Below, in pieces: positions 30,395-41,622 of a DNA stretch of 46,116 bases. The DNA comes from Scytonema sp. UIC 10036 (lineage in GTDB: Bacteria; Cyanobacteriota; Cyanobacteriia; Cyanobacteriales; Nostocaceae), in assembly GCF_009725235.1 (NCBI RefSeq), contig NZ_WJFC01000098.1:1-46116 (forward strand), written 5' to 3'. Position numbers and translations under genes: made by a program. The notes beneath the pieces are model-generated. The model did no database searches. It saw only the letters and a program-made list of their open reading frames with translations, and was not told where the DNA came from. Position 1 is the stretch's first letter. Each line of letters starts with the position of its first letter.

Positions 30395-33300
30395 ATGCAA
30401 ACTAAAAACTGGTTCGTTTTGGGTGTACTTAGCTTTGGCGTTGGTTTCGGTATCAGTCTGACACTTGACAAAGATATTAGAAGAGCCGCACTCACAGGAC
30501 TTATTACCTTACCAGCTACAGGCGCAGGTGTTGCATTTGTAGAACGTCAGCGCAAGCAGCAACTGAACGATACACAGTCACTACAAGCAAAGGCTTCGGA
30601 ATTAGAGAAACACACAGAACAACTGAAACTCCAAGAAAGCAGTTTACAGAAAGCTATCTCCACTGCAACTTTGGAAAAGGAACAGATAGAGGCTTTACTG
30701 AAGACTCGACAAACAGATCTAGAGCAATTGCAAACAGCAGTTTCATCTCATCAGTTCCAAAAACAAGACATTGAACGAGCAGTTCTCGCTCAAAATGCTG
30801 ACAAACAGAAGTTAGAAGCAGAAACTCAGAGCTTACAGGCACAAATTCAACAGTTAAGAAGTCAACAGACAGAACTCAACCAAGCTCTAGCAGCGATTGT
30901 TAAAGAAAAACAACAGGTAGAAAATGAGTTGGATTCGTCTAAAAGTCAACTCGGTCAACTACAAAGTTTCCTCACAGAGCGGCAAAATCAACAAGAAAAA
31001 AGTCTCAACGAACAGACCCAACAGTTAACTCAACTGCAAAACCAGATAGCAGCACAAGAGAGCGATCGCTCGAGACTGACTCAAGAAATCAGCCATCTAG
31101 AACAGCAAAAGCAGCAACTAGAAATTCAACTTTCCCATCTACAACTTCAAATCGCTAACTTAGAACAAAAGTTAGGTCTGCTGAACCAATCTCTAACCAA
31201 TATTACCAATCAACAACAGGAAGCGCAAGTCAGTTTTGATTCTTTACAAACACAGTTCAGAGATTTACAGCAACAGAAACAACGGATCGAGCAGGAATTA
31301 GCAGCACTCTCTTCACAAAAAGACCGATTAACAACAGAGATATCACAAATCGAGGGTTCTCAAAATCAGTTACATACCAAAACAAGAGGTAGATATACCT
31401 TTGCAGACTCTCAATATAAAAAATTGTGGGAAGAAGAAATACTACCTCATTGGACGCATCGCGATCGCCCGGTAGGACAGAGATTTCTTGGTAGCGTTCG
31501 CGTTCATCGCCAAACGAGCGATCGAGTCCTTGATGTTGTGGGAAAAAATATACAACAAATAGATACAGTGACCTATGATTCTTTGAAAAAAAACTTTTAC
31601 GAATTAGACAAAAATTGGTTAAAAATTTTTACTTTCGCGACTTCAGAATATGCTTACTACTACTCCAGCGACCGATTTTGGCAAGGCTTTTGCGATCGCT
31701 TAGATATTAACCACAACCAGCGAGTAGAAATTGCCTTGCGTCAAGTTGTCAACGAAGGAATCGCTCTTTTAGGTTTAATCCGTGCTAGTGGAGGATACAA
31801 ATACGTTTCCACACTATGGCTACAAAGTGGCGTTCCCGAACAAAACCTCAACCACTTTGCTCAACTGGTTCAAGAAATAGCCGATGATTTTGGTTGGTGG
31901 GAACTCGCACACACCCCAGTTGAACAATTATCACAAGTATTGTTAAGCGTCTGTAAGGAAAAACATCCCCAGTGGGGTACACTCATTAATTTTCTCAAAG
32001 CTTCCTACTCTGAGAATACAGCAACAGAACCCATTTCCGGACAACTGCTACAGGGGATCGCCTTAGTCGCTCAAGAATTAGAACGTCAAAAATTACCTCC
32101 TCAAGCGCTAAAAAATGAAGAGGAGCGAGAAGAGATACTAGGTCATAATTATTTACCAGAAAACTTTTTCTTGCGGAATTGGGACTCGCTCATAAAAGTC
32201 TTAACACCCAAACCAGGTGTAGAACGCAACCGACGAGATGCGATCGCTCGACGCATCCAACCTTTAAAGATGAATCTGGATATTAGCGACTCTTGGAATA
32301 CACAATTAATATTGCCAGAACAAAAGCTGTGGAAACCAGAATGGCGATTGTTGCGAGAAACCTACTGTCAAATTCCACAAGCTCATTGGGAAGATACATT
32401 TCCTAGAGAAGGAGATTTGATTGTTCCAGAACTCATTATAGAGGTCAATCGAGAAGCAGAAAATTGGAACTGTCAATTGCTAGACCACAATCGTCAGGAA
32501 CTGATGAAATGGGAGTATCAAGGTATTAGCAGTCACTTACCTTGCTTGATATTTGATGCTTTAACAGGGGAACATTTGCGATTAAATTTACCCAATCCCT
32601 CTATTTTAGGTGTTGAAGAAATCATCTGTTATACTCCACGCAACATCCAACCAACAATTGCAGATGGTATTGAAATTGTAGATAGTTGCATTCCTTCCAG
32701 TATGAAGGGATGGCTGGGTCGGCAAATGAGATTGACAGTTCCAGCATCTTCCATTACTTTAACATTATCTGAAACCCATCAGTCCCAGGTTATTACTTGG
32801 CAGATAGTTGCTGACAATGAGCCACTTTTGACAGGATTAAGATTAAAAGGCAAAAAGTCTATTTACTTAGAACCTCCTACTTTCTGGTATCCACCCGTCG
32901 AGCGAGTTTTAACTCTGAATGTCTTAATAGAAAGTTTCGATAAGCGCGTTATTATTGCTCGCTCAGTTGAAAATTTATCACCATCACCTCGTTGGGCTGC
33001 AGTTCATCTGACTCGGTGGATAAATGAACCAGGACATTACGAAGCCCGTTTCTGGTTTGCTCAGAAGAGATGGTCGTATCAATTCGAGGTACAATCAAAA
33101 TACCAAATTTTGGAAAATCCTGGTTTAAAGCGATCGCGAATTCGCAACTATTTAGGAACTGAGCAAACAAACTTGCCTATTAAACAAGATACTATAGAAA
33201 AGTTTTGGGCAGAAGTCATTCAAATCGAAGAACTTTGGCCATTAGAAGAAGTTATTTTAATATTGTCTAATAATCAGGAGAAAACATCTTATCAACTACA

Positions 33301-34246
33301 AGCAGATGCACTTGGTATTTTAGCGATATATGTCTCTGTTTTGCACGATTTACTTCCTCCTTCTGAGTGGTACGCCTTAGATTACCAACGTTTGGGATAC
33401 GAACCCCAACGACTGTTAGAAATGCCAACTTCAACTCAGAATTTAAGTTGGGATTGGGATAAACAGGATATTTGCATAACGGGACTTACACCTGGGAAAC
33501 TATACTCTTTAATCTGTTGGAACTTACTTTTACCAGATAAACAACCACAAGAGGTAACGATTCCTTCCGTTAAACAAATTGAAGAAATGACTCTGGTGAA
33601 TCTAAAGTTACCCATTGGTGTTTATCATATTCAATTGATGAGTGGAAAACACTTAATAGACAATATTGGATGGTGGTGTTTTAACAACCAGAATGATATG
33701 CCTAAAGCTCCCCTAGGAGAGAAAACCAGAGAAAACTACTGGTACGCTGTCTTGGATAACAATGCATCACCAGAACAATTCATAAAGGCTGTACAGCAAT
33801 TGAAGTTAGATTTTGATATAAAGAAACTAGAAACAGGAATTTCTAGTTTAGAAAATCGACAGTATTATTTTTCGAGTTGGTTCAAGTCAGAAATTTTATT
33901 AAGTAAGCTCAAAAGACTATTGGAGTTCTTGAAGGAAGGGTCTAGCAAAAAAGATGAGAACACTGTTAAATCTCCCCCTAGTACTTGGTATTTACTTCAG
34001 GTGACTCCTAAAAAAAGAGACATATTTAAAAAAATATTAGAAGAAGCGATCGCCAAAAAGAAATTACAAAATATAATCTTAGCAGTGGAGGTTCCTAAAG
34101 ATTCAAGTTATGAAAATATTTTGTTATTAAATTTAAAAAATTATCAAGAAGCATATCCTCATGTAAGCCAACTTGCCTATTTTCAAAATTTAGAAAGGCG
34201 ACCGTTATCTCTACAACACGCAAACACAATGTTGGGAGCAAAATAA
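30395..34246 (+). CDS. Large coiled-coil protein of the DruE-like helicase operon
   Basis: A 1283-aa protein. Two hydrophobic segments at about 6-24 and 34-50 may anchor it in the membrane. Residues about 55-330 form a long Gln/Glu/Leu-rich coiled coil. Then comes a large folded region of unknown type, Trp-rich with many WxxxL blocks (DFGWWELAHTP, CLIFDALTGEHLRLN). The last 90 residues (STWYLLQVTPKKRD, KLQNIILAVEVP, ERRPLSLQHANTMLG) resemble an NGN/NusG-N-like domain of cyanobacterial proteins. It overlaps the next gene at TAATG and shares the operon with the giant helicase. It occupies the place of the DruH-type partner in Druantia, but homology is not shown. Function unknown. Confidence 0.7.
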   Translation: MQTKNWFVLGVLSFGVGFGISLTLDKDIRRAALTGLITLPATGAGVAFVERQRKQQLNDTQSLQAKASELEKHTEQLKLQESSLQKAISTATLEKEQIEALLKTRQTDLEQLQTAVSSHQFQKQDIERAVLAQNADKQKLEAETQSLQAQIQQLRSQQTELNQALAAIVKEKQQVENELDSSKSQLGQLQSFLTERQNQQEKSLNEQTQQLTQLQNQIAAQESDRSRLTQEISHLEQQKQQLEIQLSHLQLQIANLEQKLGLLNQSLTNITNQQQEAQVSFDSLQTQFRDLQQQKQRIEQELAALSSQKDRLTTEISQIEGSQNQLHTKTRGRYTFADSQYKKLWEEEILPHWTHRDRPVGQRFLGSVRVHRQTSDRVLDVVGKNIQQIDTVTYDSLKKNFYELDKNWLKIFTFATSEYAYYYSSDRFWQGFCDRLDINHNQRVEIALRQVVNEGIALLGLIRASGGYKYVSTLWLQSGVPEQNLNHFAQLVQEIADDFGWWELAHTPVEQLSQVLLSVCKEKHPQWGTLINFLKASYSENTATEPISGQLLQGIALVAQELERQKLPPQALKNEEEREEILGHNYLPENFFLRNWDSLIKVLTPKPGVERNRRDAIARRIQPLKMNLDISDSWNTQLILPEQKLWKPEWRLLRETYCQIPQAHWEDTFPREGDLIVPELIIEVNREAENWNCQLLDHNRQELMKWEYQGISSHLPCLIFDALTGEHLRLNLPNPSILGVEEIICYTPRNIQPTIADGIEIVDSCIPSSMKGWLGRQMRLTVPASSITLTLSETHQSQVITWQIVADNEPLLTGLRLKGKKSIYLEPPTFWYPPVERVLTLNVLIESFDKRVIIARSVENLSPSPRWAAVHLTRWINEPGHYEARFWFAQKRWSYQFEVQSKYQILENPGLKRSRIRNYLGTEQTNLPIKQDTIEKFWAEVIQIEELWPLEEVILILSNNQEKTSYQLQADALGILAIYVSVLHDLLPPSEWYALDYQRLGYEPQRLLEMPTSTQNLSWDWDKQDICITGLTPGKLYSLICWNLLLPDKQPQEVTIPSVKQIEEMTLVNLKLPIGVYHIQLMSGKHLIDNIGWWCFNNQNDMPKAPLGEKTRENYWYAVLDNNASPEQFIKAVQQLKLDFDIKKLETGISSLENRQYYFSSWFKSEILLSKLKRLLEFLKEGSSKKDENTVKSPPSTWYLLQVTPKKRDIFKKILEEAIAKKKLQNIILAVEVPKDSSYENILLLNLKNYQEAYPHVSQLAYFQNLERRPLSLQHANTMLGAK

Positions 34247-35169
34247 TGTGGTTTGATAAAATTATTCTTTTGCTAAGCAATCACAGACAGCCCAGCAACC
34301 CAGCTTTACCAATGACGCTGACAAAACATCAGATTGTTTCGCTACTGCGTTCGAGTTGCTCGCCCAACTCCATACAAGAGCGATCGCAAACTGAAATTCA
34401 GCAGGCTTTGACCGAACTGCAAGCAGAAGGTGAAGTTTACGCTGGAATGAGAAATCGTTACTGTATGGCTCCCCCAACTGTTGTCGCTCAAAGTAAAGAT
34501 AACTTAATAGGGTTGCGATTTCGAGGCGATCGCGCATACCTTCCCCTCGCCCACCAAGCCCTAAAAACAGAACAAAGTCACGATGCTCTCTCACTCCACC
34601 CCAAAATACACGGCTTTCATAAAATCAACACTTGTCTGAACCAAGTAGGAATTCGCCTCATTACCGTTGCTGATAGTATCGAATATTTACCCCCACCTTG
34701 CCAACCATCCAAAGCTGTCTTGCGTTCTCCGTGGTTAGAAAACCCTTTTTCAATCAAAGATTGGCGCGATCCCACCATACAACAGTACGTACCTCGCCGC
34801 GACACAATCCAAAGAAATCGTTGGATACCTCTTAGCCACAACCAATTACAAGACAAAACATTATTACAACTTCCTACAGGAGAGTATCTCTGGTTTCAAG
34901 ACCAAACCTTCTATGAACTCGAACCAGACACAGCAATCCTAGCAATGTTTTACAAAGATCGAGAAACAGAAAATTCTTTAAAAATTCCCTGGGACGCACA
35001 ACCAGGTCGGTTAAATCTCCAAGGAACCATCCTACCAAGTCTTTATGCTCAATTGCTTTGGCGGCTATCCGAACCAGACAGCGAACGATACCGACATCGG
35101 CTATTTGAAAATAAAAATCACCCCATTGTAGACATCATATTTCAACGCCTAGGATGCACCCTCATATGA
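34246..35169 (+). CDS. Winged-helix-like protein in the helicase operon
   Basis: A 307-aa protein I do not recognise. It begins at TAATG overlapping the preceding stop; an internal ATG at 34312 (MTLTKHQIVSLLRS) is a plausible alternative start. Residues about 23-80 look like a winged helix (EIQQALTELQAEGEVYAGMRNRYCM). The rest is mixed alpha/beta with LRFRGDRAYLPLAHQAL, TLLQLPTGEYLWF and TILAMFYKDRE, and ends IIFQRLGCTLI. Translational coupling to the coiled-coil gene and 86 bases to the helicase suggest one complex. It may bind DNA for the helicase; inferred. Confidence 0.65.
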   Translation: MWFDKIILLLSNHRQPSNPALPMTLTKHQIVSLLRSSCSPNSIQERSQTEIQQALTELQAEGEVYAGMRNRYCMAPPTVVAQSKDNLIGLRFRGDRAYLPLAHQALKTEQSHDALSLHPKIHGFHKINTCLNQVGIRLITVADSIEYLPPPCQPSKAVLRSPWLENPFSIKDWRDPTIQQYVPRRDTIQRNRWIPLSHNQLQDKTLLQLPTGEYLWFQDQTFYELEPDTAILAMFYKDRETENSLKIPWDAQPGRLNLQGTILPSLYAQLLWRLSEPDSERYRHRLFENKNHPIVDIIFQRLGCTLI

Positions 35170-35255
35170 TACACCCGAATAATAAAAGTTTCTTAAATTC
35201 TTAGCGCCTTTGCGCCTTTGCGTGAGTTTTATCTAGATATATAAACGGACATGAT

Positions 35256-38200
35256 ATGACAACAACTAAGTACCTCAACCCAATTGCAGCAGTAGAACAA
35301 CCCCGCCAAGATTTTATTCGTTACTTGCTCACAGCATATCCACTGCGCGATCGCCATCTCCGTTACGCTTTAAAACAACAACTCGAACAACCAGGGATAG
35401 TTTGGCAACATCCTTACTTAGAAGGTTCTCAGCCCTACAAACCAGCGAGCAGCGTTAACACCTTAGTCAATCAAAAGGTTTTGCATCCAGAAATGGTAAC
35501 GCTGTTCGTACCCAGTCAGCGCCCCCTCTACGAACATCAAGAAAAAGCTGTTAAAGCAGTTATTCAAGAAAAACAAAATATTGTTGTTGCGACTGGTACG
35601 GGTTCTGGGAAAACTGAGTGCTTCTTATTACCAATGCTAGATATGCTTCTGAAAGAGGAAGCAGAACTATTAAACTCAGGAGTCAGAGCATTAATTTTGT
35701 ATCCCATGAACGCTTTAGTAAACGATCAAGTCAAGCGTCTGCGGAAGTTGCTCTGTCGTCAAACAACGAGAAAAATTAGATTTGGATTTTATACAAGCCG
35801 GACAGAAACTAAGAGAGAAAAAGCCATAGAGGCGTTAGAGCAAGAATTTGCAGCTTACGAATCTAAGGAACTTGAAGAGTTATTTACACAAACGGAAATA
35901 AACAATTTAAAACTCAACAGCCGTGAAAAATTAATCGATAAAGCTATTGAAAAAACTCTAAAAGTTCAGTGTCTTTCCCGTGAAGAGATTTGGGAAAAAC
36001 CACCTCACATATTAGTCACAAACTACTCAATGCTAGAGCATATGTTGATTCGCCCAAAGGAACGCAACGAAATTTTTGGGGTTTCAGCATCAACGTTTAA
36101 AATGTTAGTCGTAGATGAAGCACATACTTATAACGGCTCTACTGGTAGCGAAGTCTCCATGCTGTTAGAGCGTTTAAAGGTAGCACTTGGTATAGAAAAA
36201 CCCGGACAAATACGCTGTATTGCTACAAGTGCAAGTTTGGGAGATGCATCAGTCGATAAGCAAGTCTTGCAGTTTGCTGGGGAGTTTTTTTCCGAGCCAT
36301 TTAGTCAAGTTATTCGAGGTAGCCGCGTTACAGCTACAGAACGCTTGGGTAGCCCTTATGTTTTACCTTCTGAATTCAGTCATGAAGAAATCTTTAACTC
36401 TCTGAGAATTCTGGAACTCCCTGCTCTTGACGATCGCATTGAGCAGTGGTCGGATATACTTAGCAATATCATCCCACACGAACAACTAGCATCAGCACAA
36501 TCTCAAGCCCAAGGAAATATACATAAATTTCTTTGGTTTGCTCTCAAACAACATCCTCTCATACATCGACTCATCGATCTCCTCAGCCGTCAACCCCAAC
36601 AATGGGAACAAGTTGCACGATCGCAAGAATTATGGTGCATCAATCTACCTTTTACTTTAGATGGGAAAGTTGATGATACAGATGCCAAGATAGCGCTGTC
36701 TCATTTGTTACAACTAGGCACTTTAGCGCGTGAAAATCCCGATGATTTGCCTTTATTACCAGTTCGTCTCCATCTTCTTTTCCGAAGTTTAGAAGGTATT
36801 TATGCCTGTATTAATCCTGAGTGTTCTGGTGTAGAATGCGACCCAAACTATCCACAAAAGCCACGTTACGGGCGTCTTTATTTAAATGAAAAGATAACTT
36901 GCGATTACTGTACTGCACCAGTGTTAGAGTTGGGTAGTTGCTCTCAATGCGGTCAAGCTTATGCTTTCACCCAATTAAATAATTCATCTAAATTAGAATC
37001 TCTTCCTAGATCTAATCAAGGATTGCGAGAAGAAGACAATACAAAAAACATTTACACCCTAACTTCAGGAGTTTTAGACAGCGTTATAGAAGACGAGGAG
37101 ATAGGCGAAATAGAAGAGGAAGAAAATTCTTCAGCACCAAAAACTTTTACCATACGTCAGCGAGATGGTTGGATTGGTATTCCCTCAAATGAAACTTTTT
37201 CACAAAAATCTCAAGAACAAGGTGAATTTCATTTAGCTTGGTATCGTCAAAAGTCTCAAAACAATGCAAAAGATTTAGAAGGATGCTACCTTCCCAAGTG
37301 TGCGGCTTGTGGTACCCGACCGATTCGTGCTCAAGCAATCAATCGTTTTGTTGCTTACACCGATGAACCTTTAGAGGCTATGATTGATAGCCTTTTTGAT
37401 ATTTTACCTGAATCAGAAACCATCAAAGGAAGTGCTTCCAAACGAAAACTTTTGACCTTTTCTGATGGTCGCCAAGATGCTGCTTTTTTTGCCTCTGATT
37501 ATCAGCGAAATCATACAGAAATCCTTTACCGTCAATTGATTTGGAGAGCCTTTGAAGAAGCTAAAGATAATGATAATACGGCTTCAATTTCTCAGGTCAT
37601 TAACAAATTAAAAATCTTATTTTTAGAAACATCAATTCCCCATCCAGACAGAGATTCGCGACGGAATTACCTTAGCTATTTTCCAGAAGATGAAGAAAGT
37701 TTGGGAAATAAGAAAGATTGCCAAGACAGTTCTGAAGCACGTGCTAAGGAGCTATTACTTCGAGAATTTGCTTTACCTTTTAACCGTCGTTCTACATTGG
37801 AAGCATTTACTGTTTTGGCTTGTCATCTTGAATCTTTAGATGAGCGCTTAATTGAGTTGGTATCGGCTCAATTTGAAATTTCAAAGGATGAGGCGCAAAT
37901 TTTCTTGACAGTTCTGACAGATATTATTCGCCGCACGGGAATTGTGAGTATTGATGGTGCATCCCAGTACTTCCCTGAAACGGGTGGTGTTGAGGGTGTT
38001 CGTCCGGAGATGGTAGACGTTCAGGGAAAATCCAGAAATTATTTGTTTTTAGAAAAATCACCAGAAGAAAGGAAAAAATTTGAAGATTCTCCTTCATTTT
38101 TGCCAAAGTGGAGAAAAGACGGGAAAGTGAGCCAAGCCCAAAATCGTCTGGGCTGGTATTATTTTCAGCTATTTGGGGAAAGAAAATTTCCGAGTCGAGA

Positions 38201-41200
38201 AACGTTAACTTGGCTTTTTCAACAGCTTAAAGATTCTCGCTTATTAGTCAGTGCTAAAAATGGCTATCAACTCACCTGGACGAAATTGAATCTTCAGAAC
38301 ACAGAGGAAGATTGGTTTCAATGTAGTTCTTGTCAGCACATTTTTCACGTTCCTGGTTTGTCGAAAGTAGACAAACCAACGATTAATGTCTTTGGATGTC
38401 CGTCATATAAGTGTAAAGGGAAGCTTCAAACCTACTCGTGTGAAAACATGACACGGAGTGCAAACGAGCATTACCAACAGTATCTTATCAAATATCGCTC
38501 GCCGTTACCGTTGCGATCGCAAGAACACACAGCACAGCTAGGTGTTGGTGAATTAGAAAAACGGGAAAACCGTTTTCGGCGGGGACAAATCAATATGCTC
38601 AGTTGTTCGACAACTTTGGAGATGGGAGTAGACATAGGCGAACTACAAGCAGTCGTTTTGCGGAATTTTCCACCTCATGTCAGTAATTACCAGCAAAGAG
38701 CTGGACGTGCGGGAAGGCGTACAGACGGTGTTGCGATGACTTTAATGTACGGACAGAGGCGTCCCCATGACCGATTTTATTTTGAGCAACCAGAAAAGCT
38801 GATAGCTGGTAGCAATCAAATTCCTAAATTAGATGCAGGTAACCTTCAAATTCAGCAGCGTCACCTCCGCGCTGAGTTACTGGCTGAATTTTTGAGAAGT
38901 CGTAATGTAGGTGCAGAGGAAGTCAAAATTGGCAATTTTTTCAGTTTGCCACAAAACTATTCTGCTGAAAATTTTAGACCACCTGCAACTTCACTCTTTT
39001 GTGAGTTTCAGGAATGGTTGGATAGCGATCGCGCTCGTTCCATTGCAAAATCTTGGATTGAGCGACTCAAGAGTGTGGCTACTGCTCAAAACATCATCGA
39101 TCTGTTTTTGGAAGCGATATCAGATTTTGAGCGAGAGCAACTCGAAGACTGGAACGGACTGACATCACTACTGCAAAATATTCTGCAAGACATTAGTGCA
39201 GAAAGCGATCGCAAAAAACGCAAGGTGCTCGAAAAGCGGCGCGATAGCATTGAAGAAGAGCTTGATAAAATTGCCAAACGCCGACTGCATGATGAATTAG
39301 TGCAAGCCAGTATTTTGCCAATTTATGGTTTTCCAATAGATGTCGTGCGTTTGCTGACAGGTGAAAGTAACGAGTACAAGTCCTCTCAAGGGAAACACAG
39401 ATTGGAACGCGATCGCCGTTTAGCCCTTGGCGAATATGCACCCGGTCAGGAAATAGTTGTTGATGACCGAGTTTATCAAAGCGTAGCCATTGTCAGACCG
39501 GGAGATTTAGAACAAGAATACTACTGGATTTGTCAAAATTGCAATCATTTTCTTCGCTCAAATCAGCCAGATGCGATTGATGAGTGTCCTGTCTGTAATG
39601 TACAGCCCCCGACAGCTGCTAAGAAACAGATGAAAGCGTATAAAGTTCCCAAAGCTTTCTGCACTGACTGGACAGCGATTCCGAAAGTGACTCCATACAC
39701 CAAACCCCAACGCCAACCAACATCCCAAGTTTTCTTAGCAGGTGAAGGAGAAAAATCACAAGAGTTTTCTCCTTCTGGCGTTTATTTTCTAACAACCAGC
39801 CAAGGCGGAAGGTTCTTCCTTGCAAACCAAGGATTGTTGGGACCTGGTAAAGGGTTCAACAAGCAAGGTTTTGCGATTTGTAAAACTTGTGGCTACAACT
39901 TAAGTGAGAGGGTTCAAATAGCGAGCCAAACAAATAACAGTAAATCCAAAGGTAAAAAGCCCTCAACTCCTTCGCGATCGCAACTGCTGACTCACAATCA
40001 CCCTATTACTGGGAGAGAATGTAAAGGAAGTTATGAACTGCTTCATCTAGGTCATGAATTCCGCAGCGATCTCCTCAAAATACGATTTGATAGAGATACC
40101 AAACCTAATTTGCTGTTTGGCAAAGTGGTTAATTATGGGGATAGCAATACCGTTTCATCAGTTACAAATACTTCCAATCAAACAACCAATGGTTTGGATT
40201 TTTGGCGTTCTCTCACTTACGCTTTACTAGCCGCCGCCGCCCAAGCGATCGATGTTCCACGACAAGAACTCGATGGATTGTTTAGACCCCTAACAGATGG
40301 ATTGGCAGAAATCATTATATATGATAACGTCCCAGGAGGCGCTGGATACAGCAAACGCATTGCAGACAATTTCCAACAGGTACTGGAGCTAGCTTATCAC
40401 ATTGTTGCAACTTGTAGCTGTGACACGAGTTGTTACGATTGTTTGAGAACTTATTCAAATCAGCCATTTCATGCTGAGTTAAATCGGAATTTAATAGCTG
40501 GATTTCTAAGACCTTTAGTAGAAAAACTCGCTCCCGATTCAGAATTACAAAACTTTGCTCCTAATGCAACTCGCGTTCAATTGGCTCAAATGGCAGATCG
40601 GTTACCTGCACTTGCGCGAAGGGCGAGTGAAGTGAGTGTAATTTATTTACCGAGTTTGTTAGATAGGTATAACTTAAACAATAATTCACCGTTGTCTTGG
40701 TTTGCATTGTTAGAAGATATTGTTTACTCCATGCAACGTAGCAAAATTCCATTAGAATTGATTGTCAATCAGTTACTAGAAGTACGTGGTGTTGCTTCGG
40801 AGTCAGAAAGAACATATCTACAGGTGTTCTACAAACGCTTGGGACAGTGGATAGATCAAGGATTGCTCAAGCTTTATAAAACACCTGTTAGCTCTCCGCC
40901 AATTTTGTGTCTGAATACCGAGCAAGAAAACCGAATTGCTTTGCAACTTCATCAGAATTTAGAGATGGGTGTATGGGAATGGTTTCAAACGAGAAGTTCT
41001 GAGGGGGTAAGTACTGTTTTTCAAAGATTACAAGGTTTGCGAGAAGCCGGTTACGGCTTACGCCAAGGGCGAACGCAAGCTAAGTTAGTGACAGCTAAAG
41101 AACTCGAAGATCCACAAACTTCAGTCGCATTTCCAGACAGAAGTTGGGGAGATTTAACATTACCTCAGTTACGTCAGAAACTGGGATTAGACAAAGTTTT

Positions 41201-41606
41201 GTTAGGTAGTCTCAGCCAGATAGTGTATCGCGATCGCTACTTAAATGAAAAAGGAGCTAGAATTCTTGCCCATCTTTTACAAAGTGATGGGCTGAATAAA
41301 AATTCTTCCGTAACAATTGAGGTTTTAGAAGATGCACAAGGAGAAACACAGAAACAGAGAAAACAGCAACTCGAATCCGCTCTAAGCAAACTTAAAGAAA
41401 TGGGAGTTTCCCTCAGCATAATTGTTCGCCCTTGGCAACAGCGCATTCATTTTCCTCATGCACGAGAACTTGAAGTCCATCAAAAAGACGGACAGAAATT
41501 TAAAGTTTTATTTGATAAGGGAATTGACTTTTTAGAGCAAAGAACAAGTGGTATCTATCGCGTTACAGAACGAAGTTATATTGTAGTCACTCAGTTGGAG
41601 GTGTAA
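35256..41606 (+). CDS. Giant DEAH helicase with DUF1998/MZB domain (DruE-like)
   Basis: A 2116-aa protein. Superfamily 2 helicase: Walker A ATGTGSGKTE (112-121), VVDEAH (D287), IATSASLGD (about 322-330), a long insert with four CxxC groups (CINPECSGVEC; CDYC; CSQCG; CAACG), and helicase motif VI YQQRAGRAGRR (about 1144-1154). Another zinc region (CSSCQHIF, CPSYKCKG) precedes it. The DUF1998/MZB domain is at about 1650-1750, with NVPGGAGYSKRI and CSCDTSCYDCLRTY. The last region has IHFPHARELEV and FDKGIDFLE, resembling PLD-like MITD1 C-terminal folds. Size and architecture fit DruE, the helicase of Druantia anti-phage systems, more than DISARM DrmA plus DrmB. Fragments of a second copy lie at 43843 and 45064. 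Confidence 0.8.
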   Translation: MTTTKYLNPIAAVEQPRQDFIRYLLTAYPLRDRHLRYALKQQLEQPGIVWQHPYLEGSQPYKPASSVNTLVNQKVLHPEMVTLFVPSQRPLYEHQEKAVKAVIQEKQNIVVATGTGSGKTECFLLPMLDMLLKEEAELLNSGVRALILYPMNALVNDQVKRLRKLLCRQTTRKIRFGFYTSRTETKREKAIEALEQEFAAYESKELEELFTQTEINNLKLNSREKLIDKAIEKTLKVQCLSREEIWEKPPHILVTNYSMLEHMLIRPKERNEIFGVSASTFKMLVVDEAHTYNGSTGSEVSMLLERLKVALGIEKPGQIRCIATSASLGDASVDKQVLQFAGEFFSEPFSQVIRGSRVTATERLGSPYVLPSEFSHEEIFNSLRILELPALDDRIEQWSDILSNIIPHEQLASAQSQAQGNIHKFLWFALKQHPLIHRLIDLLSRQPQQWEQVARSQELWCINLPFTLDGKVDDTDAKIALSHLLQLGTLARENPDDLPLLPVRLHLLFRSLEGIYACINPECSGVECDPNYPQKPRYGRLYLNEKITCDYCTAPVLELGSCSQCGQAYAFTQLNNSSKLESLPRSNQGLREEDNTKNIYTLTSGVLDSVIEDEEIGEIEEEENSSAPKTFTIRQRDGWIGIPSNETFSQKSQEQGEFHLAWYRQKSQNNAKDLEGCYLPKCAACGTRPIRAQAINRFVAYTDEPLEAMIDSLFDILPESETIKGSASKRKLLTFSDGRQDAAFFASDYQRNHTEILYRQLIWRAFEEAKDNDNTASISQVINKLKILFLETSIPHPDRDSRRNYLSYFPEDEESLGNKKDCQDSSEARAKELLLREFALPFNRRSTLEAFTVLACHLESLDERLIELVSAQFEISKDEAQIFLTVLTDIIRRTGIVSIDGASQYFPETGGVEGVRPEMVDVQGKSRNYLFLEKSPEERKKFEDSPSFLPKWRKDGKVSQAQNRLGWYYFQLFGERKFPSRETLTWLFQQLKDSRLLVSAKNGYQLTWTKLNLQNTEEDWFQCSSCQHIFHVPGLSKVDKPTINVFGCPSYKCKGKLQTYSCENMTRSANEHYQQYLIKYRSPLPLRSQEHTAQLGVGELEKRENRFRRGQINMLSCSTTLEMGVDIGELQAVVLRNFPPHVSNYQQRAGRAGRRTDGVAMTLMYGQRRPHDRFYFEQPEKLIAGSNQIPKLDAGNLQIQQRHLRAELLAEFLRSRNVGAEEVKIGNFFSLPQNYSAENFRPPATSLFCEFQEWLDSDRARSIAKSWIERLKSVATAQNIIDLFLEAISDFEREQLEDWNGLTSLLQNILQDISAESDRKKRKVLEKRRDSIEEELDKIAKRRLHDELVQASILPIYGFPIDVVRLLTGESNEYKSSQGKHRLERDRRLALGEYAPGQEIVVDDRVYQSVAIVRPGDLEQEYYWICQNCNHFLRSNQPDAIDECPVCNVQPPTAAKKQMKAYKVPKAFCTDWTAIPKVTPYTKPQRQPTSQVFLAGEGEKSQEFSPSGVYFLTTSQGGRFFLANQGLLGPGKGFNKQGFAICKTCGYNLSERVQIASQTNNSKSKGKKPSTPSRSQLLTHNHPITGRECKGSYELLHLGHEFRSDLLKIRFDRDTKPNLLFGKVVNYGDSNTVSSVTNTSNQTTNGLDFWRSLTYALLAAAAQAIDVPRQELDGLFRPLTDGLAEIIIYDNVPGGAGYSKRIADNFQQVLELAYHIVATCSCDTSCYDCLRTYSNQPFHAELNRNLIAGFLRPLVEKLAPDSELQNFAPNATRVQLAQMADRLPALARRASEVSVIYLPSLLDRYNLNNNSPLSWFALLEDIVYSMQRSKIPLELIVNQLLEVRGVASESERTYLQVFYKRLGQWIDQGLLKLYKTPVSSPPILCLNTEQENRIALQLHQNLEMGVWEWFQTRSSEGVSTVFQRLQGLREAGYGLRQGRTQAKLVTAKELEDPQTSVAFPDRSWGDLTLPQLRQKLGLDKVLLGSLSQIVYRDRYLNEKGARILAHLLQSDGLNKNSSVTIEVLEDAQGETQKQRKQQLESALSKLKEMGVSLSIIVRPWQQRIHFPHARELEVHQKDGQKFKVLFDKGIDFLEQRTSGIYRVTERSYIVVTQLEV

Positions 41607-41622
41607 GGGATAAACATCAGCA